From Panicum virgatum (Eukaryota; Streptophyta; Magnoliopsida; Poales; Poaceae), in contig NC_053141.1 in NCBI RefSeq assembly GCF_016808335.1, positions 28,821,249 through 28,885,248 on the forward strand: 64,000 nt of DNA, written 5' to 3'. Position 1 is the first letter of the stretch, and each line of letters opens with the position of its first letter. The notes beneath the pieces are model-generated. The model searched no databases and was not told the origin of the DNA. It was given only the letters and a program-made list of their open reading frames with translations. Shown here piece by piece: positions 30,182-41,043 of this stretch. The position numbers were made by a program, and so were the translations under genes.

Positions 30182-31064
30182 CCTGCTAGACCAGCAACGG
30201 GGGACACTCCCGTCTGTGGTGTCTCCATGAAAGATGGGATTCCATCAACATGTAACACTGCTGACTGTGGTGTATCCGGCAATGCTGACATCAATGTTGG
30301 CAACTGTTTAAGTATCACCCCAATCTGTGTTAGAAATTTCATAAATTAGCTCGTGACAAAACATTGGACAAACCAGCTTCGTGACGAACCAAGCGCACGT
30401 ATTCTTGCTGACTTCCCGCAACACCAGCAACCTCATTAGAAGTTGCAGATGCATCCTCATGAAACAGTGCTGAAACTGGGAAGTCTGACAGTCCTATCAC
30501 AGATAATAAACAGCATTAATCGTCCAATTGCAACAATATAAAAGCACAAAAAAAATATGTCTAACCTGCAGAGCCAACACTGTGGATCATGGCAGACTGT
30601 GGTGTCTCCATAAAACTTGTGGTCCCGCCAACATGTAACACTTCTGACTGAGGTGTATTCGTCATTGCTGGCATCAAAAACTCTCACACTTTATGCACTA
30701 CGCAAAATAATTTGGCATGTAAATTTCAAAAAACACCTATCAGCATGTCACAAACCTACTGATCGCTTCTCTGCCTGCTTTCGATGATAGTGTTGCCTTT
30801 TCTTTGCATTAAGTTCTGTTTTCTTTTCTGGCGGCATATTCGCATAACGATCTCTTGCTTTTTGCCGCCTAGCAGCTCTTTGATCAGCATCTAACACAGA
30901 CGTGGAAAATTAGCCGATATCACGAGCATGGAGCTGGACAATTAGTCGATCAATACTAACCGTTTTCAGAAACTCTTGCCCTTTTCCTAGAACCAGCTTG
31001 ACGGCTCTGTGAGTTGGTGATATCCCCAAGTGGAACACGATGGTCGTCGCTGCCGCGTTGCGCC
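30182..31064 (-). pseudogene. Helitron Rep/helicase N-terminal exons
   Basis: Exon 1 begins at ATG 31062-31064 and reads DHRVPLGDITNSQSRQAG to a gttagt donor near 30962. Exon 2 (about 30756-30893) reads KARDRYANMPPEKK, a basic helix found at the N-terminus of plant Helitron Rep proteins. Two further exons (about 30567-30676 and 30182-30292) are duplicates of each other and share TPQS-x-VLHV and SFMETPQ. A different exon (near 30400-30490, ALFHEDASATSNEVAG) lies between them. The HUH nuclease and helicase domains are absent, so this element is non-autonomous. Confidence 0.6.
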
Positions 31065-31604
31065 ATGGTCGTAGATGGGGTTTCGTCAGTGTGGTTGCAT
31101 AGTGTGGCGCCCCCATGTTGAAGTACAGCATGAGGTCGTCCAGCGTCCGGATTCCTGTGTCCGCCACAGTCGCCTCGATTGATTGTTCCGTCGTCCTAGA
31201 GCGTGAAGTCGTCCCTCGTCCTATAATAGTACCGACTATGTTCCAAGGGCCGGCACAGGAATCATGAACAGAAAAAATCATGAGGAAGAGGATTTAAGAT
31301 GCAATAATGCAGTTACTATTATACCATATATGTAATATGGACAAATGATTGGAACAGATTGACTGTTTACCCCCCATAGATTATTGCTGTACCAACAATA
31401 TTTTGTCTTTTTAACTATCTATTATAAAAATAATAATTCCCCATTCTTTAAAATGAATTCTTGCAGGCGACACACTACTTGAAGTAGAGAACTGCAAGTA
31501 TGCAGCCAAATGCACCAAGCAAATATCCTGAACAGCACACACACTTGGGAAGGCGACCAAACAAAAGTCTATTCTAAATATCCTACCTTTGGAAGCAGTG
31601 AAAG

Positions 31605-31882
31605 TAGGGATGAAAACGGATCGGATACGGACGGATATCACTGATATCGTATTTGTTTTCATATTTGTGTTCGAATACGGAGTCGGATACGGATAGTATT
31701 AGTTTTTATCAGATAAGATTGTAATGGGTATCGACATCATAAAAATATAATTTTTGAGCATTCGAATACGGATCGGTTACGGATATTGGATACTCGGAAT
31801 CGGATACGGACGGATAAAAACTCTTTCAGGCCGGATCGAATTCGAATATGGTCGGAAAATATCCGTACCATTTACATCCCTA
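31605..31882. mobile_element. hAT MITE, 278 bp
   Basis: Ends are TAGGGATGAAAACGG and CCATTTACATCCCTA, an inverted pair with two differences in the first 15 bases. The flanking 8-bp repeats are agtgaaag (31597-31604) and agtgacag (31883-31890). The interior is rich in GGATACGGA and CGAATACGG motifs. Confidence 0.88.
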
Positions 31883-32229
31883 AGTGACAGTAATCGAGAT
31901 GAAGCATAAGAGATTACAAACAATAAAATTTCAAATCAACCGCCCAGAAGCTAATCTTCACGAATCACTCTAGGTTAACCTACAAATGGCTACATTTTCC
32001 ATCATACTGAAAGATTGTAGCAGTGGTCCTATGATTTTAATGGGCTCCCAAAGTAATACTCCATACTATGTTGGCATGATGCAGAAAAACGTGCCGTACA
32101 AGCATCGATTTGTCTCCGATTACCAGACCATCACGCAACACATCAAAATTCACCAGCAAAATCAGAGAGTAATCGAAGATGGCGTCACAAGGAAGAGGTG
32201 GCGCAAGGATACGACCGGATCAGATGCAG

Positions 32230-32470
32230 TGCATATACCTATATACCTTGCCGCTGCCGATGAGCTCGAGGACGCGGTCGACCCAAGCATCGATGGCGGC
32301 GCCCCACTACTCAATGACCCCGGGTCCGCAGGGCCTCGCGGCTCCTCGCACGGCTCGCCGCCGCCGGCGCACCGCCGTGACGCCCCAGACCCTCGCGGCG
32401 TCGGGCGTCTGGGGGCGCGGATTGGGACGGGAAGAAAGCGCGCAGACCCGCGACGTCGGGCGTGTGTATA
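32230..32470 (-). pseudogene. captured exon of an unidentified gene
   Basis: A GC-rich island reads on the minus strand into AIDAWVDRVLELIGSGK followed by a gtatat donor near 32247. The contrast in base composition with AT-rich flanks and the clean splice donor suggest a captured exon. The product was not recognised. Part of the island (about 32399-32430) recurs at about 40606-40636. Confidence 0.4.
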
Positions 32471-32479
32471 ATTATTTCT

Positions 32480-33007
32480 CAAGCTGATAGCTAGAAAGCC
32501 AAACCTCGAGTCGACAATACAGATCTCCAAATTTATATAAACCACGGCTCATTGTGTGGGTAGTTATACTCAGGGAGTTGCATGCAACCAGAGGCAATCA
32601 TATAGATATATAGTTGATTGGCCGGCAAAATATTTCCAAATGGATTGGAACACAATTATAGGAGTTAAACCCCCATACATAGCCCAATTAGCAGGATTGA
32701 TTGGCCGATCAATTTCTTTCCTAAATCGTGTTGTATGGAAGGTTATATTACGAGCTCTCCAAAATCTGACAATTACTTTCCTAAATCATATGCTCAATAT
32801 CCGGCCTACATGTTGGCCTATATGGAAAGACAATCAAGATGAGGTAACACTGATAGCAATTAGGAATATTGCATATGGAAAGATAATCATGGTCCTGCAA
32901 TTTGGTATGACCTCAAGAATGGAAGGAGAAGCATATGGAAGAAATTAGCGAGTCTCATGCATGAAAGGAAAGTTCTGAACGTGATCAATGCCCCATGCAT
33001 ACATCTA
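32480..33007. other. Helitron interior, no gene recognised
   Basis: Repeat-like sequence with GATTGGCCGGC and several TTTCCTAAATC phrases lies before the inner Helitron. It may be LTR-derived, but no ends were found. Confidence 0.4.
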
Positions 33008-33459
33008 TCTACACTATAAAGAACCAAAACAATTGAGAGCACTTTCCACCCAAAAGTCATCCCCATACCCCTCACAATGGCCCCACATGGCAGTCTCAAA
33101 GTGGTGGAAAGTTTTCTAGGAGAAGAAAAAACAGTACTCTACAAAATGTTTCTGCCATTTTGTCTGTACTTTTTTTCAGAGCCAAAAAACTGTACCCGCC
33201 CCTGTACCCACGGCATGAATTCATCCGATAACCGCGTCAGTTTTCTTTTTTTTTTCCGTTGCACGTTTCCTTCCTCACGTCAGTTTCCTTTTTTTTACCT
33301 TGCACGTTTCCTTCCTTTAGTCAGTGCTTGCTTGTTCTTTCCTTCCTTGAACCCGTCAAGCACGCACCTCTACGAGCGAATTCATTCCCCAGCACCGTGG
33401 CCATTGTCGCACGCGAGCTCTGCCCGGCCATCATCATATCGCTAGCGTCTCCCAGCCAC

Positions 33460-33800
33460 CGTCGCGAGTGTCATCAAGACTTCCGAACGGCCACCGTCGG
33501 GACCGTCGTCCGGCTACCGTCGCGAGGGTCCTCCGGCCACCGCGTCGTAAGACACATCGAGATCTCCAGTGTCGTCCGGCCACCGTCGGGACCATCGCCG
33601 CCCGGCTGCCGTCGGGACCGTCGTCGTCCGGCTATCGTCGCGAGCGTCGTCCGGCTACCGCGTCATCCGGCCACATTGAGATCTCCGAACGGCCACGGTC
33701 GAGAGCACTCCGGCCACATCGCAATCGCAAACGGTCATCATCGCGAGCGTTGTCTGGCCACCGTTGTGAGCTTCGATCGGCCATTAGCCTCGATCTCTGA
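33460..33800. repeat. imperfect minisatellite in Helitron 5' part
   Basis: Degenerate repeats of CCGTCGGGACCGTCGTCCGG and GGCTACCGTCGCGAG recur many times. They create arginine- and proline-rich spurious frames in several phases. Confidence 0.6.
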
Positions 33801-34530
33801 TCGTCCATCAGCGTCGCCCAAGTTGACCACGTGAGTTTTATACACGTTATCCTTCTTTCTGATGTTCTCGCAATCTCCCAAGAGTACATGCATTGATTTT
33901 TCACACGTAGGGCTGGCTAACACGTGTGCGAGCATATGGATTCTATCACCAATACCAAAGGTATTATTCATTTGTTGCAAATTGCGATACATGTTTCAGC
34001 GTCCAAGGAATCCATCACCGCCGGTGAACCACACTTACCATCGTAGCTGGCAACACCCCAGCGTGAATTTATGAATCGTCGTCCTCCTCTGGCTGATGTT
34101 ACAAACACCCAAATTCGTTCAAAAAGATCCAGATCCGAACATGGTGGAATCGACGAATCATCAGGTATGTTAATATACTTACCATGCAGCACCTGCTAAT
34201 GGATCATCCGCATCCTCTTGTTGATCCCCTTGTTGATGCATGCATGATTGTGGGAAGGTATGTTAATGTACTTACCATGCATGATTGTGAGTTTACCAAT
34301 ATTCGTGGTTTATGGAATAAGCATTTTGATGCAATGGCCGAGGACTATCACCGCACCCATGCCAGTGATGCATCAGTACTTCAATTAGTGCTCAAGGACA
34401 TTGCAAATATTGTGAAATCTATGGGCAAGGATATAAATAACTATGGCCTTCCAGAACTACACAAATCAGGTATTAGTTTTATGCTTTTTGATTGTTGTGT
34501 GTATTGTATCAGTTAAACTTGTTCTTTATA

Positions 34531-35059
34531 GGAAAAAGTTCAATTTACTCCCCTCAACTATAGCCAAAGTCTGAATAACCCCCTAAACTATTACTTGGTT
34601 CAATTTACCCCCAAAACTATGTCATTTAGTTTATTTTACCTCATAATACAATTTATCTTTTTTGTTTCTCCTTACACAAGTTGAATTTTAATTTCAAATT
34701 TTACAGAGTAGTAGTGGACATCATAATACATATTTAGAAAAAGTTTTATAATTTTCCACCATTAGTTTTCATATAATTTTGAACTCCAATGACTAATTTA
34801 TTATTAAATATCCTAACCTATCAAAATAATGATAAAAATTATGATTTATTTTTCTAACATGTGTTATGGTGAGTACTATCATGTTGTAAAATTTAAACTT
34901 AAAACTCCACCTATACATGGAGAAATGAAAAAGACAAATTACAGTAGTGGGTAATTTGAATCAAATGGAATAGTTTGAGGGGTAAAATGAACCAAACAAT
35001 AGTTTAGGGGGTTATCCAGACTTTGGTTATAATTGATGGGAGTAATTTAGACTTTTTTC
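34531..35059. mobile_element. Mutator-type MITE in helicase intron, 529 bp
   Basis: Long inverted ends (about 60 bp) begin GGAAAAAGTTCAATTT and end AATTTAGACTTTTTTC. They contain ACCCCCTAAACTATT and its complement. The flanking 9-bp repeats are ttctttata (34522-34530) and ttcttttta (35060-35068), with one mismatch. Confidence 0.75.
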
Positions 35060-35474
35060 TTCTTTTTATATTATAGGTGTTTGCATAATATATGTTATCT
35101 TATGAAACCAGTGAATATGCTTTGATTTTAATTAAATATAATGTCAGTTATATACTTTCAGTTTTCAATATACAATGCAATAGGTGTGCTTGAGGATACT
35201 TATGATATTTTTACCTATGATCAAATCCCTGACAACTGATATTGTTTCTCTTTATTTATAAAAACACAGATGATCCATCACGAGACTATTACAAAGAGCT
35301 CACTGAAGAGAGGAAGATTGGCTATGATGAGGAGGACTTGAAACTCATAGAAACACTAAATGCTGAGCAGTCTTATGGTTTCAATGAAATATTAGCTCAT
35401 GTGGTTAATAAAAAGGGAAAGGTTTTCTTTGTTGATGACCCTGGTGGTACTAGCACTTACTTATATAAGGCATT

Positions 35475-35756
35475 CAGTGGCGGAACCAGGATTGAGTCGA
35501 ACCCCGGGCCAAGTTTTAAGTATAGACGTCCACAAACTCACAGTTCAAAAGATACATGAAAATATAAACGGAAAGATAGATAACATACAAAAAATGCCAT
35601 CGTGAAGTAATATATTTATTCTTCTTCAGCAATTGATTCAAGTCCTTCTTCAGCAATTGATCCAAGTCTAGAGGTAGAAGCTACTGCAAAATGAAAAAAA
35701 TTTGGGCCGAACCCCGGGCCATGGCCCGGGTGGCCCGGGGTGTGCATCCGCCCCTG
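35475..35756. mobile_element. hAT MITE (CAGTGGCGGA family), 282 bp, in helicase exon
   Basis: Ends are CAGTGGCGGAACC and GCATCCGCCCCTG. Flanking repeats are a perfect aaggcatt (35467-35474 and 35757-35764). The insertion splits the helicase exon directly after the Walker A region (TYLYKA / LLAKVRSLGE). Confidence 0.9.
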
Positions 35757-37579
35757 AAGGCATTGTTGGCTAAGGTTCGTTCCCTCGGCGAAATTGCTAT
35801 TGCAACCGCAACTTATGGTATTGCAGCGTCCTGCCAGGAGGTCAAACAACTCACTCTAGGTTCAAAATACCCATAAAGTTAGGAGATAATTTCATATGCA
35901 ATTTCACCAAGCAGAGTGGGACAACCGTTTTATTAAGGACAGCTTCTCTAATCATATGGGATGAGGTCGCAATGACACGAAGACAAGCAGTAGAAACACT
36001 GGATAGATCATTGCAGGATATAATGGGCTGCATTGAACCTTTTGCAGGCAAGGTTATGGTATTTGGAGGTGATTTCAGACAAGTACTTCCAGTCGTTCCA
36101 CGTGGAACTAGAACTCAAATAACAGATGCTACACGACTGCGCTCGTACATATGGGAAAATGTGCATAAGGTAAACCTCGTACAAAACATGAGAGCTCAGA
36201 GTGATGCCTGATACTCGAAATTTTTATTGAGAATTGGCAACGAAACCGAAGAAGCGTGCACCAATGATTATGTGCAGCTTCCAGAAGATATTTTGATCGA
36301 GTATGAATCTGATAAGAGCATTGATAAGCTCATTGATCTCGTGTATTCAGATCTCAAAGGGAACTACTCATCAGCGACATACATGCGAGAGCGCGCAATT
36401 CTTTCAACGTGAAATGAGCATGTTGATGGAATGAATGCTATGATGATTGATAGATTTCCTGGTAAAGAAAAGATTTTCTACAGTCATGACTCTATTGAAG
36501 TTGATTCTCGTAACCATTACCCTCTTGATTTTCTCAACTCAATCACGCCAAATGGGTTACCACCTCACGAACTCAAGATAAAAAAGAATTGTCCTGTGAT
36601 TCTTCTTAGAAACCTGGATCCTCACAGTAGCCTTTGTAATGGTACACGTTTAGTGGTGAGAGCTTTTGAAGATAATGCAATTGACTGTGAGATTGTTAAT
36701 GGTCAACATGCTAGAAATAGGGTTTTTATACCAAGAATACCTCTTTCTCCATCCGAGGACATTACACTTCCATTCAAATTCAAAAGGAAACAATTTCCTA
36801 TAAGATTGAGTTTTGCGATGACTATTAACAAGGCTCAGGGTCAAACTATTCCAAATGTTGGAATATACCTCCCAGAACCCGTGTTCTCACATGGTCAACT
36901 ATATGTTGCATTGTCTAGAGGTGTATCTCTTAGAACAACATGGTTGTTAGTGAAACCTAACAAAGAAATTGATCCAAGTGAAAAACGGACTAAAAATATT
37001 GTTTACAGAGATGTCTTAGAAGGATAAAAACTTGTAAGTAATTTTCTCATCGTTTAAAATGTAAATTTTAAACTTTCAATGTATAGTTTCTTATACTTAT
37101 TGTTTTATGCCAGATGGGGATGCAAATGACGGATCACTGCTCCTCACAGCTCAACGCAATTAACAGGCCTCGGGACCAACGTAACATCTACATCATCCCT
37201 GCTCGTAGGACAAATTTAATTCCAGCAGACAGTTCCGCACATCCATTGACATGGTGACAAGTCTTCTATCACATTGTTGTCAAGCGAATTTGTTGTAGCA
37301 AATCAGATTGGCTGATGATGTCCAGGCACATCTTCTATGCCATAAATAAATTTATGTACTTCTTTATTTATTTGATTTGATATGAATATCACTGGTGCTA
37401 TATCATGACATAAGGGAAATTGCGACCATGACAATTATTTGCCCGGTCATGATGTATTTGTTTTGAGTGTACACGTCTCCTATGCGGTATAATATGTTAT
37501 TAATATAATTTGTTTTGTCATGTCTTGACTTATGCAGCGTTGTGTTAAACACGTGCGTGTTGCACGTGCATATTACTAG

Positions 37580-37980
37580 TGAGAAAAGTAACAAGTGAGT
37601 ACAAAGGTGGGTAAACAAAAGTACTTGGCGTACGATTCATTCGCTATACACGACGAAAGATTCGTATCATAATTTACAAGCAAACTATGCAATTAGTTTT
37701 ATATTTTGTCTAGATTTAATACTCTAATAATGGCCTAATTAGGCTCATTTAGATTCGTCACGTAATTTACAAGCAAACTATGCAATTAGTTTATTATTTT
37801 GTCTAGATTTAATACTCTATGCATGTGCCGCAAAATAGTTTTGAAATTTTAAATTTTGCATCTAAACAAGGGCTTAACGGGACAATCTGGCTGCTCATCC
37901 ATCGATATCGCACTCAAGAATTGAAGCTGGCACACACCAGAGCTAGTTACAAGTTGTCGGAGAAATTAAACTAATTAACA
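37580..37980. other. outer Helitron interior with MITE-like repeat
   Basis: About 37660-37875 contains two near copies of TTTACAAGCAAACTATGCAA followed by TAGTTT and a run through GTCTAGATTTAATACTCTA, related to the grass repeat at 12915. No gene was seen. Confidence 0.45.
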
Positions 37981-38329
37981 ATGGAGGGGAAGAAGCGGAG
38001 ATGCTTGCTACCTTGGTCGGCTGCAACTAGGCCGGCACGTCCCACGAGCTGCGAGGGAGAAAATTGCATATTTGGAACTCCAAGCGTTGCGCTTCGTAGT
38101 TTTGCCATTCCAAACATCGTTTTCGTAAAAAACAGGACTCCAAACGTGAGTCATTTGATTATACTACCATTTGAAATATTTTCTCTCTTTTCTTTTTCTT
38201 TCTCTTGTATTTGGGAGGGTGAAATGCCCCTTTTGCCCCTCTTTATTTGCGTGACCTCTACACGAATCGTCTTGTCGCTGATCGATCCTATCGGCTATCG
38301 CGCTCTTGTCTCTCCTATCGCACGCAACC

Positions 38330-38640
38330 CTACTCCAGGGGCGGCGGCCACTGCACCACCGACCGGCGGCACCCCACTGCCAGGTAGCGCAGCAGCATGC
38401 AGCTCGCCGCCCTTGACGGGCTCCTGGCCCCGCCGGCTGTGCCGCAGGGCAGCGGCGACCTGGCTGCGCTGGGCGTGGCCACGCCTGCCCCGGCCGACAG
38501 CGGTGCAGCAGGCAGGCTGCGGTGATGCCCCTGCCGTGGCCGTGCAGCAGGCAGCCGGGATGACCGGCGCCGCCCCTGGCAGGCAGGCTGCTGCCGATGC
38601 CGCGCAGCAGACCTGTCTACCGCTGCTAGCTTGATAGCCA
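38330..38640. other. GC-rich block inside Mutator-like element
   Basis: A GC-rich segment with open frames on both strands (alanine- and proline-rich) stands out from AT-rich flanks. It may be captured gene sequence as in Pack-MULEs. No family was recognised. Confidence 0.4.
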
Positions 38641-38921
38641 TGAAACAAAATAACAGCCATTCTCGATTCGCTTGCGTATGGTTTCGGTCTGTGCCTATGG
38701 ATGCCTCCCGTACTGTACTTTGGGGCACCCAAGAACATGAAATGCTTACAGTTTACAAGCGAGACCAACACATCTGTGCTGAGTTCTGACTGCAAGAGAA
38801 AACGTTGTACAAGATCAGACTTATTGCCGGCGTGATGGCAACTGCGTAAGTTATTCGAATACAGAACATGGTTGGGCCACCACCGCCGTTATTTTGATCC
38901 AAGAAAAAAATATTCTGGACA

Positions 38922-40017
38922 TTACAATGTGCCAAAAAATTCTGAGCACAATCATTGGTGGGTTGTTCTTATCATATGAAATCACCACCTCACTTAGAAC
39001 GGTATCACTAGTAGGAATGGCGGCACCATCATAATCACCCTGTTCATCCATTCGGCGATCAAAAACCTCTGTAGGTACAATAATATGCTCCTTTTCTCTC
39101 ACGCCTAGAAGTTCACACATCTGATTTTCACTTATAAGTGCAATTCGACCTTCCTCATCATGTGTCTCCACTATCTGTAAGCTATTCCAATCAACTCCTG
39201 CTATATTTTCCACATGTTCTGGTTCAAACCTAAAATAAAAAATTAAGGGCACATCTATCAATATATGAACGAGCTACTAAACACAAACAATAATAGAAAG
39301 AAATTAAGAGCATCACCTTGGCACATCGACTAAAACCATATTGCACTGTATTTGCGGAGGAGCAGTAGTGCCACAGCCTGAAAAAACTAACATATATGTA
39401 ACATATTTTTGTGTCATATTTGCAGTGAAAATGAATTGCAAATTGCAGTACATACTGCTCATTATTGGCGTTGGTTTTAAACAACTAATTAAACAAATAG
39501 AACAAATTAAGTATTGAGCAAAGGGCAATTAAGCAGTAGGCATCTACAGCATACATGCCATGGCCCATTAGTGTAAATAGGGATGCGCAGATCGGCTGCA
39601 GAAGTGTACTAGTGTAAACACTTGCCCCAAATAAAATAATGACTGATTTTCTTAGCCCAACAGTAGCATCTTCCTCATGCGGATCGAGTCCCTCCTTGCA
39701 GGCTGTTCGGCAGCCATGGCGTGGACGCCGGATGGGCATGGGTGACCAGCGATTAGCATGGGCCAGAAGAAGTAGACGTGAGTACCTTCAGACACCTGGA
39801 GAAGGCCATCGGCGGCGATGCGCTCCAGGGGCGACAACTCCGGTAGCCCTGTCGACCTCGCAAGTGTCGACTTCTCATGCACGGCCAGGGAGCCGGCGCC
39901 TTCGGCCATTGCGGGCGTGGGCAGAGCACCGCCGCCTTCGGCCATGGCGTGCGTGGACAGTATGCCGCCGCCCTCGGCCACGGTGGGCGCGGGCAGGGCA
40001 GCGCTGCTGTCGGCCAT
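38922..40017 (-). pseudogene. MURA-like transposase N-terminal exons
   Basis: Exon 1 (start ATG about 40017) has MAEGGGALPTPAMAEG repeats. A middle exon (about 39322-39379) reads APPQIQCNMVLVDVPR between an ag acceptor and a gtgatg donor. A third (about 38935-39230) reads FEPEHVENIAGVDWNSLQIV and VLSEVVISYDKNNPPM. The acidic stretch ending in YDKNNPPM is typical of the region before the FAR1/WRKY-like domain of plant MULE transposases. The catalytic DDE domain is missing, so the element is non-autonomous. Confidence 0.55.
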
Positions 40018-41043
40018 GGCTACGAGAGCGGCGGCCGGCAGTTGGGCTGGGCGGCGTCCGGCGGCGGGGCCCTAGGTTTGGACTCACGAGCGCAGCAAAT
40101 GGATCGGAACGATGGGAGTAGGAAGAGAATAGATACTTAATCCATGCATAAGGGCAAAAGAGACATTTCATACTCTAAATACATGGAAAAGAACAGACAA
40201 ATGATGGAAAATACCACAAATGGTAGTATAATCAAATGACTCACGTTTGGAGTCCCGTTTTTACGAAGACGATGTTTGGAATAGCAAAACTGCGAAGCGC
40301 AACGCTTGGTGTCCCAAATATGCAATTTTCTCGGCTGCGAGGCTGCATGTCGCCAATGCGCGACACCCTCGTCGCCCGCTTCGGCTTCATGCCCAGCAAC
40401 ATCGCCGTGCTCCCGACGAGCGCCAACATCAAGCGCGCGCTCGCCGACATGGTGGCCCGCGCCGCGCCTGGGCGCGCGCTCTTCTTCCACTACAACGGCC
40501 ACGACACGCTCGTCCCGCACCGCCACGGCCAAGACGCGCGCCAGGAAGAGGCCATCGTGCCCTGCGACTTCAACCTCATCACGGACGTCGGACCCGCGGC
40601 GTCGCGCGTCTGGGGGCGCGGATTGGGACGGGAATCGCGCCGACCCACGGCGCTGGGCGTGACGTCCGCCAATCCGGGGTGGGATTGGATGGTAGGCGTG
40701 TTCAAACGAGCCAATCAGGAAGCGGGTATGGTTGAGGGGTAGAGACGCCGTGGGTGTAAAAAAAATCACCGTACCCCCTGATTGTACTGGTGGGAGGGTG
40801 GTTTTCAGCTCACCAGGCATCCTGTCAATCAATTTGAACTTACACGTGGGCCTCAAAGGGGTGGGTTGTGAGATGAGTGGGTAGAAAAATCTTGGTGACA
40901 AGTGTTCTAATTGTTTAGATTCTTTATAGTATAAATATAGAGGTAGTCGATAGGCGGCAGGTGGTGACGACAACTGTATCTGTCCTTCTTAATCATCCAC
41001 ATTCGGATAGGACATAAAAGTTCGTAAATTATACCATCTAGAG

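Larger units (their letters stand above)
34071..37027 (+). pseudogene. Helitron helicase (PIF1-like), decayed
   Basis: A first exon (34071-34164) reads MNRRPPLADVTNTQ and ends at a gtatgt donor. A block at about 34296-34466 reads HFDAMAEDYHRTHASD and KSMGKDINNYGLPELH. After an interrupted intron, about 35272-37027 gives the PIF1 helicase: VFFVDDPGGTSTYLYKA (Walker A, with the Lys lost), WDEVAMTRRQA (Walker B), GGDFRQVLPVV, LLRNLDPHSSLCNGTRLVV, MTINKAQGQTIPNVG and LYVALSRGV. The HUH Rep nuclease is missing. Stops and frameshifts occur near 35870, 36210 and 36410. The fold is clear; function is lost. Confidence 0.85.
33008..37579 (+). mobile_element. Helitron (plus strand), 4572 bp, nested in the larger one
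   Basis: The 5' end is TCTACACTATAAAG (33008) after host A33007. The 3' end is a perfect 7-bp hairpin CACGTGC-gtgtt-GCACGTG (37550-37568), then CATATTACTAG ending at 37579, followed by host T37580. It carries the C-terminal helicase part of a Rep/helicase gene on the plus strand. A Mutator-type MITE and a hAT MITE have inserted into the gene. Orientation is opposite to the surrounding Helitron. Confidence 0.85.
38056..40333 (-). mobile_element. Mutator-like element, 2278 bp
   Basis: Long inverted ends of about 190 bp (38056-38245 and 40145-40333) begin GGAGAAAATTGCATATTTGG and its near complement. The flanking repeat is gctgcgag (38048-38055 and 40334-40341), extending to 9 bp with one mismatch. 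The interior keeps exons like the N-terminus of a MURA transposase and GC-rich blocks. The target is the metacaspase exon. Confidence 0.85.
37981..40590 (+). pseudogene. captured type II metacaspase exon, split by a Mutator element
   Basis: The first part (37981-38055) starts ATGGAGGGGAAGAAG and reads, across frames, LVGCN then a TAG then AGTSHELR. The second part (40342-40590) reads MRDTLVARFGF, ANIKRALADMVARAAPG, LFFHYNGHDTLVP and EEAIVPCDFNLITD. Plant metacaspases are Arg/Lys-specific cysteine proteases of the cytosol. The FFHYNGH block holds the catalytic His; the Cys region lies further on and is absent. The similarity ends at LITD near 40590, probably the captured limit. The frame is broken, so this is a transduplicated fragment, in antisense orientation to its host Helitron. 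Confidence 0.72.
29931..40935 (-). mobile_element. Helitron (minus strand), about 11 kb, carrying captured genes
   Basis: The 3' end on the minus strand reads CACGTGCGTGCC...CCTACTAG (ending at 29931), an imperfect hairpin plus CTAG, followed by host T. The 5' end reads TTTATACTATAAAG (from 40935), preceded by host A. It closely matches the 5' end of the plus-strand Helitron at 33008 (TCTACACTATAAAG). Insertion between A and T without duplication fits Helitrons. Inside are N-terminal Rep exons, a hAT MITE, a whole second Helitron, and a metacaspase exon split by a Mutator-like element. Confidence 0.65.

Noticed and set aside
33259..33834. Plus-strand Arg/Pro-rich frame of 191 codons
   Set aside because: Produced by the minisatellite; parallel frames exist in other phases and strands.
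39875..40171. Open frames on both strands around the MULE exon 1
   Set aside because: GC-rich repeats give long frames in all phases; only the minus-strand frame fits the MURA-like exon order.
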